Assembly (NCBI RefSeq): GCF_900167975.1
Contig: NZ_FUZU01000001.1
Coordinates: 1,026,580 to 1,090,579, forward strand
Source of the DNA: Ohtaekwangia koreensis
GTDB taxonomy: Bacteria; Bacteroidota; Bacteroidia; Cytophagales; Cyclobacteriaceae
Direction of reading: 5' to 3'
DNA: 64,000 bases
The notes under the pieces were generated by a model that saw only the letters and a list, made by a program, of their open reading frames with translations, made no database searches and was not told the origin of the DNA. A program made the position numbers and the translations under genes. Below, piece by piece: positions 1-8,234 of this stretch (position 1 is the first letter of the stretch; each line of letters starts with the position of its first letter).

Positions 1-542
1 GGGTGCATGATTCGTGTGGAAAATATTCTTCCCAAGGCAAACACCAGTAAACAGCTCGACAAAAAACCAATCATTAAAAGATTGCGCAGGAAGGTAATAT
101 GATTTTCAGCATTCTCGTCATAGGCGGAAGCTATTACAACGTTTTTACCTTTTTGAGAAGTATATACTATACCTGAAAAGTGAAGGAAGCCGCGGTTATA
201 TTCTGCGAAATCATTTTGCTTTACCTCTTGTATAAAGGAAGGAGGTATCTCCGGAATAGAATCCTGTATATGCTGCGACAACAACGAATCATTCGGAAAA
301 AAATATTCATGCTCCTGGGGAAGTCTTTGCAGGTGACGTTCGCGGATTCCTTTTACAACGCTGTGTATTTCGTCTACTCCAAAACGAGTTTCTGCGGCAA
401 GGGATGCTCTTACTTTTAATCGCGTAAAAAAATTGCCATGAGCATGCTGAAGCGAAAGCAGATAAACAAATATACTCAGGAGCAGCAGAACCGTGGCTGT
501 CATCAGTGTGAATACCAATGCTATTTTTGTGCGGATGGTCAT
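1..542 (-). CDS. Sensor histidine kinase, N-terminal part only (runs off the window)
   Basis: Reads on the complement from an ATG at 542 and is still open at base 1, so about 180 residues are visible. A hydrophobic segment at residues 8-30 is followed by an extracytoplasmic region of about 120 residues and a second membrane segment near 153-174, the layout of a two-TM sensor kinase before its HAMP and kinase domains. The kinase core itself lies outside the window, so the family call rests on topology and on position: it starts 51 bases after the stop of an OmpR-type response regulator on the same strand, the usual regulator-then-kinase operon. The start ATG is the first in frame, directly before the hydrophobic segment. 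The signal sensed cannot be told from this part. Confidence 0.75.
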   Translation of the reverse strand, partial: MTIRTKIALVFTLMTATVLLLLSIFVYLLSLQHAHGNFFTRLKVRASLAAETRFGVDEIHSVVKGIRERHLQRLPQEHEYFFPNDSLLSQHIQDSIPEIPPSFIQEVKQNDFAEYNRGFLHFSGIVYTSQKGKNVVIASAYDENAENHITFLRNLLMIGFLSSCLLVFALGRIFSTRIMH

Positions 543-593
543 GATGCAACCGTGCGTACTACGATGAGTGGATTAGAAAGGGGATGTTGTACT

Positions 594-1277
594 TTATGCA
601 TATTCATCGCGTAACACATAGCCAATACCCACCACGGTCTGAATGAGTTTTTTGTCGCGCTGCTTGTCTACTTTTCTGCGCAGGTAATTGATATATACAT
701 CAACAACATTGGTATTCATATCGAAATTTATATCCCATACGCGTTCCAGTATTTCAGCACGTGAAAAGACGCGGCCTTTATTGCGTGCGAGAAATTCCAA
801 TAAGTTATATTCTTTTGCAGTAAGGTTGATCCGCTCTTCACCACGCTTAACAATTTTGCCGCGTGTATCGATCAGTAAATCATCGATGGTGATAATATCA
901 CCTTGCGTGGAATGTCCGGAAACTCTTCGTGTAACGGCACTTATCCTTGCCAGAAGCTCTGAGAATTTAAAAGGCTTTATCATATAGTCGTCCGCGCCCG
1001 AGTCCAGTCCGGTAACTATATTTTCCGATGTGCCCAGCGCTGTGAGCATAATGATGGGTGCTTGAATTTGTTGACTTCTGATTTTGCGGCACAGTTCGAT
1101 ACCATTCATGGAAGGCAACATAATGTCCAGGATAATGATATCCGGAATATTCATCTGTATCATTTGCCAAGCCGTAACACCGTCCATGGCAACGGAAACT
1201 TCATGACCTGCTTCAATCAATCCTCTACGGATGAAAGAGACAACACCGGGCTCATCTTCAACCAAAAGTACTTTCAT
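594..1277 (-). CDS. OmpR/PhoB-family response regulator
   Basis: A 227-residue DNA-binding response regulator of normal length. The receiver domain (about 1-115) has the acidic pair in VEDE, the phosphorylation site Asp51 (LDIMLP), the conserved Thr79 and Lys101 (IKPF). The C-terminal winged helix (about 125-225) has the typical LTAKEYNLLEFLARNKGRV and VDVYINYLRRKVD segments. It is closest in style to the CusR/CzcR/CopR group, which often handle metal or envelope stress, but the ligand cannot be inferred. It is the first gene of a two-gene unit with the sensor kinase that starts 51 bases downstream. A second pair with very similar sequence lies at 13618-15653. Confidence 0.93.
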   Translation of the reverse strand: MKVLLVEDEPGVVSFIRRGLIEAGHEVSVAMDGVTAWQMIQMNIPDIIILDIMLPSMNGIELCRKIRSQQIQAPIIMLTALGTSENIVTGLDSGADDYMIKPFKFSELLARISAVTRRVSGHSTQGDIITIDDLLIDTRGKIVKRGEERINLTAKEYNLLEFLARNKGRVFSRAEILERVWDINFDMNTNVVDVYINYLRRKVDKQRDKKLIQTVVGIGYVLRDEYA

Positions 1278-1382
1278 AGTTCTTCACCCAAACATACATT
1301 CTTATTTAGAAACAATTAAATCTCCGGATGGTTATGCGAAAAGCCAATCGTCACTTAAAAGAATAATGTCGTAAAATTTGTA

Positions 1383-2204
1383 CTATTGATTTCGGGCGGC
1401 TTGCTCCAGAATTAATTCCTGGCTGATTTTGTCGATTGCTTTTTCCAATGCTTCATTCAGTACCTGTGATTCTTCCAGCATAGGGAAATGGCTTGTGCCG
1501 TGGATAATGTGTAGCTCATATCCAGACCGAGCATATTTACTCAGCAACTCTTCATTGGTTGGTATATAGTCTACATTTATAAGATATACTTTTAAATCCA
1601 GGCTTTGTAATAGCGCACGTTCGCGGGGTGCATATCGGAAGAGATCGGCAATGGTGCCGACAGCCATCGGTTGATATGCACTTCTATAATCATGAACAAC
1701 GGTATGTATAATTTTGGGATCTGTATCCGGAGAGTATAAACCCTGCCGCGCATATCCTTCCACCGTATCTGCGAAATTCGTGTTCAGGTTTTCAAGTATA
1801 GCATCGGCCTGTTGTAGCAGCTCAGGGATTTCAGTGCCTGCATTTTTCAAAGCATCGATGACCACGATACCAATCACTGCATTTCTCCGTATAGCAGCTG
1901 TTTCCAGAATTATATCAGAGCCCATCGAATGGCCGATCAGAATAACGTTCTCAAGCTTTAATGCATCGATGACTCCGGCTACATCTTTACCAAATTCTTC
2001 TATCGTCCAGTGGTCTCTGTCGGTTCCGGATTTACCATGTCCTGCCAGGTCAACAGCGATTACGGAATAATTCGTTTTGAAATATTCAAGTTGTTCACGC
2101 CAGTAATCTTTATTTATAAAAGAGCCATGTACGAATAAAAGTGTGATGTCGCCATCGCCAGCTTTCAGGTAATCGATAGCAATGTTGTTTGCAAGAATTG
2201 TCAT
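1383..2204 (-). CDS. Alpha/beta hydrolase
   Basis: A 273-residue alpha/beta-hydrolase-fold protein without a signal peptide, so probably cytoplasmic. Seen in the sequence: the oxyanion-hole motif FVHGSF (residues 24-29), the nucleophile elbow GHSMG with Ser93, and the late catalytic His in GTSHFPMLEES (His239). The acidic member of the triad is probably Asp212. The family includes esterases, lipases and haloperoxidase-like enzymes, and nothing in the sequence or the neighbours fixes the substrate. It is monocistronic, with the OmpR-type regulator downstream in the same direction and a small basic ORF divergent from it. Confidence 0.85.
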   Translation of the reverse strand: MTILANNIAIDYLKAGDGDITLLFVHGSFINKDYWREQLEYFKTNYSVIAVDLAGHGKSGTDRDHWTIEEFGKDVAGVIDALKLENVILIGHSMGSDIILETAAIRRNAVIGIVVIDALKNAGTEIPELLQQADAILENLNTNFADTVEGYARQGLYSPDTDPKIIHTVVHDYRSAYQPMAVGTIADLFRYAPRERALLQSLDLKVYLINVDYIPTNEELLSKYARSGYELHIIHGTSHFPMLEESQVLNEALEKAIDKISQELILEQAARNQ

Positions 2205-2439
2205 AAGGGTATGGATTGGAGGAATTTATATATATCCCGTAAGGGACGAAATAATCGTGCCCGTCATCATTGCTTTTGGGGCAGTTGTACTTTCAGGTTG
2301 GTAACAACGTCTACAGAATATATATCAATCAGTGTGTGTGTTTAACCATGCGGATGGATCGCTGTATAAATACTGCAGGAAGATTAAACAGAGTAGTCAG
2401 GAACAATAATATTGACCCGCTAAGAAAAAGAATCGGGTT

Positions 2440-2601
2440 ATGGCAACAACAAAGAAGAATAAGCTGGGCGTAAAAAAATCACTGGCGAATAATATTAATG
2501 CACGCAAGAAAAAAGGTGTATCGCGACCAAAGAAAAAATCAACGGTTAGCAAGGATGCTTACCAGGATATGCAAGAGAATTGGGAAAAGAAGAAAAAATA
2601 G
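2440..2601 (+). CDS. Small lysine-rich basic protein (53 aa)
   Basis: An open frame of 53 residues starting with ATG at 2440 and ending at the TAG at 2599-2601. About a third of the residues are Lys or Arg, in clusters (TKKNK, ARKKKG, RPKKKS, EKKKK), and there is no hydrophobic stretch, so the product would be a soluble nucleic-acid-binding-like peptide. Short Lys-rich ORFs of this style are familiar as conserved hypothetical proteins in Bacteroidota, but I cannot name a family. A perfect 16-bp inverted repeat follows 29 bases after the stop and would terminate its transcript. Function unknown. Confidence 0.55.
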   Translation: MATTKKNKLGVKKSLANNINARKKKGVSRPKKKSTVSKDAYQDMQENWEKKKK

Positions 2602-2630
2602 CGCTGTGTTGAAAGGGCTATGAGAAGTAT

Positions 2631-2679
2631 AGATATAGGTTGATTACACCTGCATGGCAAGCGTAATCAACCTATATCT
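2631..2679. terminator. Bidirectional hairpin terminator
   Basis: A perfect 16-bp inverted repeat (arms 2631-2646 and 2664-2679) with a 17-base loop lies between the small basic ORF on the plus strand and the end of mqo on the minus strand, two bases from the mqo stop. Weak T/A-rich flanks make it usable from either side. Confidence 0.7.
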
Positions 2680-2680
2680 T

Positions 2681-4192
2681 TTATGCGTGAATAGTGTTCA
2701 ACCCTAAAACTTCGTTTGTTAGAGCTCTTGTTTCCTGGAGGAGCTCAGGATTGTCGGCCATCGTAAGCCCGTAAGACGGAATCATCTGTGTAATCTTTGC
2801 TTTCCACTGCTCACTATTAATCTTATCACCAAAGCAGCGTTGCAATAATGTGAGCATGATAGACACTGCGGTAGACGCTCCGGGAGATGCACCCAATAAT
2901 GCAGCGATACTTCCATCAGCAGCACTTACCACTTCCGTTCCAAACTCAAGAACGCCAACGTGCTCTTTATCTTTCTTGATCACCTGTACGCGTTGTCCTG
3001 CAACTTCCAATTCCCAATCTTCCATTTTCGCCTCGGGATAAAATTCCTTCAATGCTTCAAGGCGATCTTCGGGAGTTTGACGTACCTGGTTGATAAGGTA
3101 TTTTGTAAGTGGAATATTATCTATACCTGCTGCAAGCATCGGTATAATATTATCGTGCTGTATAGTTTTGATGAGATCGAAATAAGATCCTTCTTTCAAA
3201 AACTTGGTTGAGAAACCAGCATACGGCCCGAAGAGTAATGCGCGCTGACCATTGATTACACGTGTGTCAAGATGCGGCACTGACATGGGAGGAGAACCTA
3301 CAGAGGCTTTACCATATACTTTCGCCTGGTGCTGTTCAATAACTTCCTGGTTTGTGCATTTCAGCCACTGGCCACTTACCGGGAAACCTCCGAAGCCGCG
3401 TCCTTCCGGTATATCTGATTTCTCCAACAATCGGAGTGATCCACCACCAGCACCTATAAATACAAATTTTGCACGGATCTTTCTTTTATCACCGGTAGAG
3501 CGATTCTTTACTTTAATGCGCCATGAACCGTTGTCTTCTTTTTTAAGATCTTTTACTTCATGATTGAAATGCATGGTAACACCATCCATCTCCTGCAACA
3601 TGCTAAACATACTGCGGGTAAGTGCTCCGAAGTTTACATCCGTCCCCTGATCCATTCGCGTGGCAGCAACTTTTTGTTGTTGATCACGTCCTTGCATGAT
3701 CAATGGTATCCATTGCTCAAGATGCTTTGGATCTTCCGTGTAAAGCATTCCCTTAAATAAAGGATTGGTCAACAGCGCTTCGTAACGCTTTCTTAAGTAG
3801 TTAACATTATCCTCGCCCCACACAAAACTCATGTGTGGTATAGGAGTGATAAATGTCTCGGGTAATTGTATATGATTCTTCTGGATCAGGTATGACCAGA
3901 ATTGTTTCGAGATCTCAAACGACTCAGCAATCTTTATAGCTTTCGATATATCAATAGATCCGTCTTCGCGTTCTGGTGTGTAATTTAGTTCACAGAAAGC
4001 GGAGTGACCTGTACCTGCATTATTCCATGCATCTGAACTCTCGGCTGCAGCAACATCCAATCGTTCGTAAATTTCTATGGTGAGGTTTGGCTCCAGTTCT
4101 TTTAATAAAACACCAAGCGTGGCGCTCATAATTCCGGCACCAATCAATACTACATCACAATCTGTATTCTGGGAATTACTCTTATTTGTCAT
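2681..4192 (-). CDS. mqo: Malate:quinone oxidoreductase
   Basis: A 503-residue FAD-dependent, peripheral membrane enzyme that oxidises malate to oxaloacetate and passes electrons to the quinone pool; it can replace or bypass NAD malate dehydrogenase in the TCA cycle. The N-terminal dinucleotide-binding motif [13 protein letters not shown] (about residues 15-27) and the Mqo hallmark [18 protein letters not shown] are present, as are the later [11 protein letters not shown] and [13 protein letters not shown] segments. The length matches the family (about 490-550). It is a single-gene unit divergent from the royal-jelly-family lipoprotein. Respiratory partners occur in this window: succinate dehydrogenase at 39.5-42.9 kb also feeds the quinone pool. 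Confidence 0.95.
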   Translation of the reverse strand: MTNKSNSQNTDCDVVLIGAGIMSATLGVLLKELEPNLTIEIYERLDVAAAESSDAWNNAGTGHSAFCELNYTPEREDGSIDISKAIKIAESFEISKQFWSYLIQKNHIQLPETFITPIPHMSFVWGEDNVNYLRKRYEALLTNPLFKGMLYTEDPKHLEQWIPLIMQGRDQQQKVAATRMDQGTDVNFGALTRSMFSMLQEMDGVTMHFNHEVKDLKKEDNGSWRIKVKNRSTGDKRKIRAKFVFIGAGGGSLRLLEKSDIPEGRGFGGFPVSGQWLKCTNQEVIEQHQAKVYGKASVGSPPMSVPHLDTRVINGQRALLFGPYAGFSTKFLKEGSYFDLIKTIQHDNIIPMLAAGIDNIPLTKYLINQVRQTPEDRLEALKEFYPEAKMEDWELEVAGQRVQVIKKDKEHVGVLEFGTEVVSAADGSIAALLGASPGASTAVSIMLTLLQRCFGDKINSEQWKAKITQMIPSYGLTMADNPELLQETRALTNEVLGLNTIHA

Positions 4193-4355
4193 GATATATT
4201 AGACGTTGCGTAAACTTATAAAAGTATTAACTAATAAGGTAGAGGAAAGGTTGTCGCAATAATTATGTCAACGTTTTCGGGATGTAAAAAAAACGGAAAA
4301 AGTTACAGGCATTGTTTTTTCTTTTAAGAATAGTATAAAATAATGTCTATGAGTT

Positions 4356-5480
4356 ATGAATACCGATCGATGGTTAGTACGAGTTTTATCCTGCCTAATA
4401 GTGCTGCTTATAGCGGCCTGCAGCGAAGTAAGTGTGAAAGGTACAGGCGATGAGACAACTACGGTTGGTGAATCGCAAGTTACAGTGGTTGCAAACTCTC
4501 CCAGGCAATGGACGGGTGTAGCGGTTTCGCAGCAATTGCGTACAGAACAGATGAGATTATTCGCCAATTATCCCAACTGGTCTTTAGACCATTCTACCTC
4601 GGTCGTTGACATTACCAATCCAACAAAGGCATTACCTTATCCGGATGCAAATTGGAATACATGGACACCCGGTATGAATCCTGAAGAGCATTTCATTTGT
4701 GTGCAATCTGTGTTCGTTGATGCGAATGATTATCTGTGGGTTCTCGATGCTGCTAATCCTAAACGTGACGATCGGTATAGCGGTGTTGTAAAGGGCGGAG
4801 CGAAGCTTGTACAAATTGATTTGAAGACTGATCGAATCGCCAATGTTATTGTATTTGGTGATTCTGTTGTAAAGCCAAATAGTTATCTCAATGATATACG
4901 TATAGATGCACAGCGTGAGATCGGGTATATAACGGATTCTAACGAAGGCGCTATAATTGTGGTAGACCTTGACTCCGGCAAATCATGGCGATTACTCGGT
5001 AACAATAGCAGCACGAAATCTGAAGACCTTGTTCTGAAAATTGATGGCGAAGAATATCGTACTGCTGATGGTGAATATCCGGTGGTACATGCAGATGGAT
5101 TAGCATTAAGCCCCGATGGACTATATCTATACTGGCGCCCTCTTACCGGAAATAGTTTATACCGGGTTGAAACTTCCTTATTGATATACCCTGATTTTTA
5201 TTCGGGTAAGTTGGATGTAGAGGTTGAGAACCTTGGTAAATTTCCTCCATCCGATGGAATGATCTTCGATAAGGAAGGCAATCTATACCTTGCTTCGATC
5301 GAAGAAAATGCAATTCGTGTTTACGATGGTACTACAACACGCATCGTAGCCAGAGGAAAAGATTTTAAGTGGCCGGATTCTTTTGCGGTCGCTGCTGATG
5401 GTTCGCTATATGTAAGTGTATCACAATTGAATATAGAAAGCCCAACAGAGCCCTATAGAATTTTAAAGTTCAAACCCTAA
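4356..5480 (+). CDS. Major royal jelly/yellow-family lipoprotein
   Basis: A 374-residue lipoprotein: the N-terminus has a hydrophobic stretch ending in the lipobox LIAAC, so it is probably anchored in the envelope. The rest resembles the major royal jelly protein/Yellow six-bladed propeller family (related to SMP-30 lactonases): motifs include WVLDAANPKRDD, VQIDLKTDRIANV, LNDIRIDAQREIGYITDSNEGAIIVVDLDSG (spread over residues 124-195) and DGLALSPDGLYLYWRPL. Bacterial members are mostly uncharacterised; a small-molecule hydrolase or binding role is possible but not shown. It sits alone downstream of a divergent intergenic region and upstream of the DUF72 gene. Confidence 0.75.
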   Translation: MNTDRWLVRVLSCLIVLLIAACSEVSVKGTGDETTTVGESQVTVVANSPRQWTGVAVSQQLRTEQMRLFANYPNWSLDHSTSVVDITNPTKALPYPDANWNTWTPGMNPEEHFICVQSVFVDANDYLWVLDAANPKRDDRYSGVVKGGAKLVQIDLKTDRIANVIVFGDSVVKPNSYLNDIRIDAQREIGYITDSNEGAIIVVDLDSGKSWRLLGNNSSTKSEDLVLKIDGEEYRTADGEYPVVHADGLALSPDGLYLYWRPLTGNSLYRVETSLLIYPDFYSGKLDVEVENLGKFPPSDGMIFDKEGNLYLASIEENAIRVYDGTTTRIVARGKDFKWPDSFAVAADGSLYVSVSQLNIESPTEPYRILKFKP

Positions 5481-5518
5481 CGAATAGATTAGGGAGTCTT
5501 TAAATTTAGGGATGAGGT

Positions 5519-6283
5519 ATGAAGTACTGGATCGGTTGCTCTGGGTTTTCGTACAAAGAATGGAAGGGGATTTTTTATCCTAAAAATATACCGCAGCGAA
5601 AGTGGTTTGAGTATTACTGTGAATCGTTCAACACGGTTGAGTTGAATGTTACCTTCTATCGCTTTCCCATTGTTAGTGATTTGAAAGGGTGGTATAGCAG
5701 GAGTCCTGCTGATTTCCGGTTTGCAGTGAAAGCCCCTCGCCTCATTACGCACTATAAGAGATTTAAAAACGCAGCAGAAGAAACACAACGCTTTTACGAA
5801 ACTGTAGGAGAGGGTCTGGGAAATAAACTTGGCAGTTTATTATTTCAGATGCACCCTGCGTTTCAATACAGTGAGACGAATCTTGAATTAATATTGACTA
5901 CATTAAACAGTGCCTTTACGAATGTATTGGAGTTTCGCCATGCAAGCTGGTGGAGAAACGATGTATTGCAGGCGTTGAAACATCACCAGGTATGCTTCTG
6001 TGGTATCAGTTATCCGGGGCTGCCTGAAGATGTGTACTATACCTCTCCCGTGGTATACTACCGATTCCATGGTATTCCTAAATTATACTACTCACCCTAT
6101 GATGAAGCATCACTGAATCACATTTATAAAACCGTAGACGCATTTCAGAATGTAAGAGATGTATATATTTATTTTAACAATACGGCTGAAGGTCATGCGG
6201 TGGTGAACGCTAAAACATTCCAGAGTATACTCCCTGAATCTGAACAATGGAAAGTGAAAAAGCCAAAGGGGCTGTTTGATTAA
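5519..6283 (+). CDS. DUF72 family protein (YecE-like)
   Basis: A 254-residue cytoplasmic protein of the DUF72 TIM-barrel family. The opening IGCSGFSYKEWKGIFYP, the FNTVELNVTFYRFP segment near residue 38, FAVKAPRLITH and the C-terminal YIYFNNTAEGHAVVNA are typical. The biochemical role of the family is not established. The ATG at 5519 was chosen because the conserved IGCSGF motif begins only three codons later; it starts 38 bases after the preceding lipoprotein gene in the same direction, so the two may be co-transcribed. Confidence 0.85.
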   Translation: MKYWIGCSGFSYKEWKGIFYPKNIPQRKWFEYYCESFNTVELNVTFYRFPIVSDLKGWYSRSPADFRFAVKAPRLITHYKRFKNAAEETQRFYETVGEGLGNKLGSLLFQMHPAFQYSETNLELILTTLNSAFTNVLEFRHASWWRNDVLQALKHHQVCFCGISYPGLPEDVYYTSPVVYYRFHGIPKLYYSPYDEASLNHIYKTVDAFQNVRDVYIYFNNTAEGHAVVNAKTFQSILPESEQWKVKKPKGLFD

Positions 6284-6370
6284 TAAGTAATTGTCTTGAG
6301 ATTAATTGATAGTAAAGATAGAACTACGACCAGTATAGTGTTGGAGAATTTGAGCCGCTGTAAATAAAAA

Positions 6371-6403
6371 CAGGCCCGGTATGACTAGCATCATCCGGGC
6401 CTG
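6371..6403 (-). terminator. Orphan intrinsic terminator (reads best on the minus strand)
   Basis: A 9-bp GC-rich stem (arms 6371-6379 and 6395-6403) is followed on the minus strand by a TTTTTATTTA tract at 6370-6361. No minus-strand gene ends nearby: the interval 6284-6569 holds no convincing coding sequence. On the plus strand it lies 88 bases past the DUF72 stop but lacks a T run. On the minus strand it is preceded by a GGTAGAG/GGTTAGG stretch that resembles the one before the terminator at 16192. Confidence 0.55.
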
Positions 6404-6512
6404 TAAACCTAACCTACTCTACCCTTGCCAACTATGTATAAATTGCTGTGCCATGCGTTTTTGCCTTGTGTCATGCGATTTTTTGTAGTATTTGTGGAAT
6501 CACTGCCTCATT

Positions 6513-6544
6513 TTTGTTTATAATTATCAGCAATAGTATGTTTA
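6513..6544 (+). promoter_or_regulatory. Candidate Bacteroidota-type promoter for the DUF1080 gene
   Basis: TTTG at 6513-6516 and TATGTTTA at 6537-6544 are separated by 20 bases, which fits the Bacteroidota sigma-A pattern TTTG / TAnnTTTG with one mismatch at the last base. The start codon is 25 bases further on. Confidence 0.4.
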
Positions 6545-6569
6545 TATTGCCTGTGCATAATTTTTACAT

Positions 6570-7475
6570 ATGACCAAACTCCAGTATACATTATCACTGC
6601 TTTTACTCGTCTTCATCACCATAGAAGTCGGGGCACAATCTAAATCTAAATCTAATTCATCATCCGGAAAGCAATCGTCCAAAAAGGAATGGATAAAACT
6701 CTTTAATGATCGCGATACCCGCGATTGGATTGTTAAGATTCATCATCATGATGTAAATGTAAATTTTGGCAATACGTTCCGCGTGAAAGATGGTGCTATA
6801 CAAGTACGCTACGACCAATATGGTGACTTCAATGATCAGTTCGGGCATCTATACTATAAGCAACCTTATTCTTATTATCACCTCATAGTAGAGTATCGTT
6901 TTGTTGGTGATCTCCAAAAAGGTGCTCCTGATTATACATTGCGTAACAGCGGAGTAATGTTTCACTCGCAGGACCCACGCACCATGCCAAAGGAACAGGA
7001 TTGGCCTATATCTATAGAGATGCAATTTCTGGGGGGCTTAGGGGATGGCAAGCCACGTACAACGGGCAACATGTGTTCACCGGGGACAATCGTGGTGTAT
7101 GACGGTAAGCTTGATGAACGGCACTGTATCAATTCTACATCCAAAACATATGATGGCGATCAATGGGTACGTGCTGAACTTATTGTGTTAGGTGATTCGC
7201 TGGTAAAGCATATTATCAATGGCGACACGGTGATGCAATATACCAAGCCACAGGTTGCTGCTGGCGTTGTAAACAATTACGATCCTGCTGTCTGGAAGGA
7301 AGGGAAACTGCTAAGCGAAGGATATATAGCCTTGCAAAGTGAAGGACAACCTATAGATTTCAGAAAAGTGGAATTGCTTCCACTAAAGGGATGTATGGAT
7401 CCCAAAGCGCTTAACTATAAAGATTACTATGTAAAGTCCGACCCGACAGCCTGCCGTTACAAAAAGAATAAATGA
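6570..7475 (+). CDS. Secreted DUF1080 (3-keto-disaccharide hydrolase-like) protein
   Basis: A 301-residue secreted protein. A signal peptide covers about residues 1-22 (cleavage near VGAQ) and a Ser/Lys-rich linker follows. The body has DUF1080 features: EWIKLFNDRDTRDWIVK, NTFRVKDGAIQVRYD, NSGVMFHSQDP, QFLGG and YIALQSEGQPIDFRKVELLPL, a concanavalin-like fold in which some members act as 3-keto-glycoside hydrolases. The last 28 residues are unusual: GCMDPKALNYKDYY...ACRYK resembles the GCxDPxAxNY...C motif found at the end of many Bacteroidota secreted proteins. The gene stands alone between two hairpins. The substrate is unknown. Confidence 0.8.
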   Translation: MTKLQYTLSLLLLVFITIEVGAQSKSKSNSSSGKQSSKKEWIKLFNDRDTRDWIVKIHHHDVNVNFGNTFRVKDGAIQVRYDQYGDFNDQFGHLYYKQPYSYYHLIVEYRFVGDLQKGAPDYTLRNSGVMFHSQDPRTMPKEQDWPISIEMQFLGGLGDGKPRTTGNMCSPGTIVVYDGKLDERHCINSTSKTYDGDQWVRAELIVLGDSLVKHIINGDTVMQYTKPQVAAGVVNNYDPAVWKEGKLLSEGYIALQSEGQPIDFRKVELLPLKGCMDPKALNYKDYYVKSDPTACRYKKNK

Positions 7476-7505
7476 CCGCTAAGTCTGAGAGGTATTGAAT
7501 AAAAA

Positions 7506-7543
7506 TATATCTGTGACAGAAAAGTTACTCCGTCACAGATATA
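7506..7543. terminator. Hairpin between convergent genes
   Basis: A perfect 12-bp inverted repeat (arms 7506-7517 and 7532-7543, 14-base loop) lies between the convergent DUF1080 and lipoprotein genes. There is no strong T run, so termination strength is uncertain. Confidence 0.55.
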
Positions 7544-7559
7544 TAGTTGCTAGTGTTTG

Positions 7560-8177
7560 TTAGAATGTATATACTTTTCCGTTAACGGAAGCTTTGGTCA
7601 ATTGGCTGCCAAGGCCCCATCCGCTGAAATTTTTAACAAAGCCAATTCCGGGCGCCAGGTAAATGGTATATTCTTCATCTGCCCACTGCTCGATATCAAA
7701 AGAATAAGCCTTGCAATCATCAATATTTTTTTCACCGATAGCCAAATCGTCAACGAGGGAAAGTGTAATTACAGCCTCTTCATCATACGATGTTTCGGAT
7801 GTCCACTGATCTCCGTTGTTTCCGAAAAGTCTCATGATATTAATTTCCGTGGCTACATTCTTTTTCCGGGTATATACATATCCTCTGCTATCAACTCTAT
7901 AGTATGTAGTATCCCGATAGTTAGTATTTTCGTCCTCTACTTGTGACGTTGAAATCAGCTCATAATAAGTGCGTCCATCAAGGTCTGCCGTGCGAGTTAC
8001 TTCCGTACGCATATACATTTTACTGGGCTCGGGCAGAGATTCAAATTCCCAGTAGTTTCCGATTCTGAGTGGTAGATATGAATCGGAAGGGTTCCCGCAG
8101 TCACATTCTTTATCGTCATCCGAACATGCACTGAAAGAAAGAGCAAACAGTGCTATTATTAAATAGTGAAGTTTCAT
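7560..8177 (-). CDS. Small uncharacterised lipoprotein
   Basis: A 205-residue lipoprotein with signal peptide and lipobox SFSAC at residues 14-18, followed by an acidic and Cys-bearing stretch (SDDDKECDCG). The mature part is beta-rich (LPLRIGNYWEFES, YYRVDSRGYVYTRK, YTIYLAPGIGFVKNF) and resembles the many Bacteroidota surface or periplasmic lipoproteins that begin with a LPLxVGNxWxY motif. No enzymatic residues can be recognised. It is transcribed towards the DUF1080 gene and lies downstream of the NtrY/NtrC-like pair, 57 bases from the kinase stop, so it could be read together with that operon, though an own promoter is equally possible. Confidence 0.75.
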   Translation of the reverse strand: MKLHYLIIALFALSFSACSDDDKECDCGNPSDSYLPLRIGNYWEFESLPEPSKMYMRTEVTRTADLDGRTYYELISTSQVEDENTNYRDTTYYRVDSRGYVYTRKKNVATEINIMRLFGNNGDQWTSETSYDEEAVITLSLVDDLAIGEKNIDDCKAYSFDIEQWADEEYTIYLAPGIGFVKNFSGWGLGSQLTKASVNGKVYTF

Positions 8178-8234
8178 ATAGTGATTAATTGGGTTTGTAT
8201 GGATTAGACACTACACATGAGTAAAAGGTTGGAG

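Noticed and set aside
307-549. 80-codon minus-strand frame near the left edge
   Set aside because: It is in a different frame from the sensor kinase that starts at 542 and runs off the window; the kinase frame has membrane segments and operon context.
2270-2473. 67-codon plus-strand frame
   Set aside because: No recognisable features; it overlaps the better supported Lys-rich ORF at 2440-2601.
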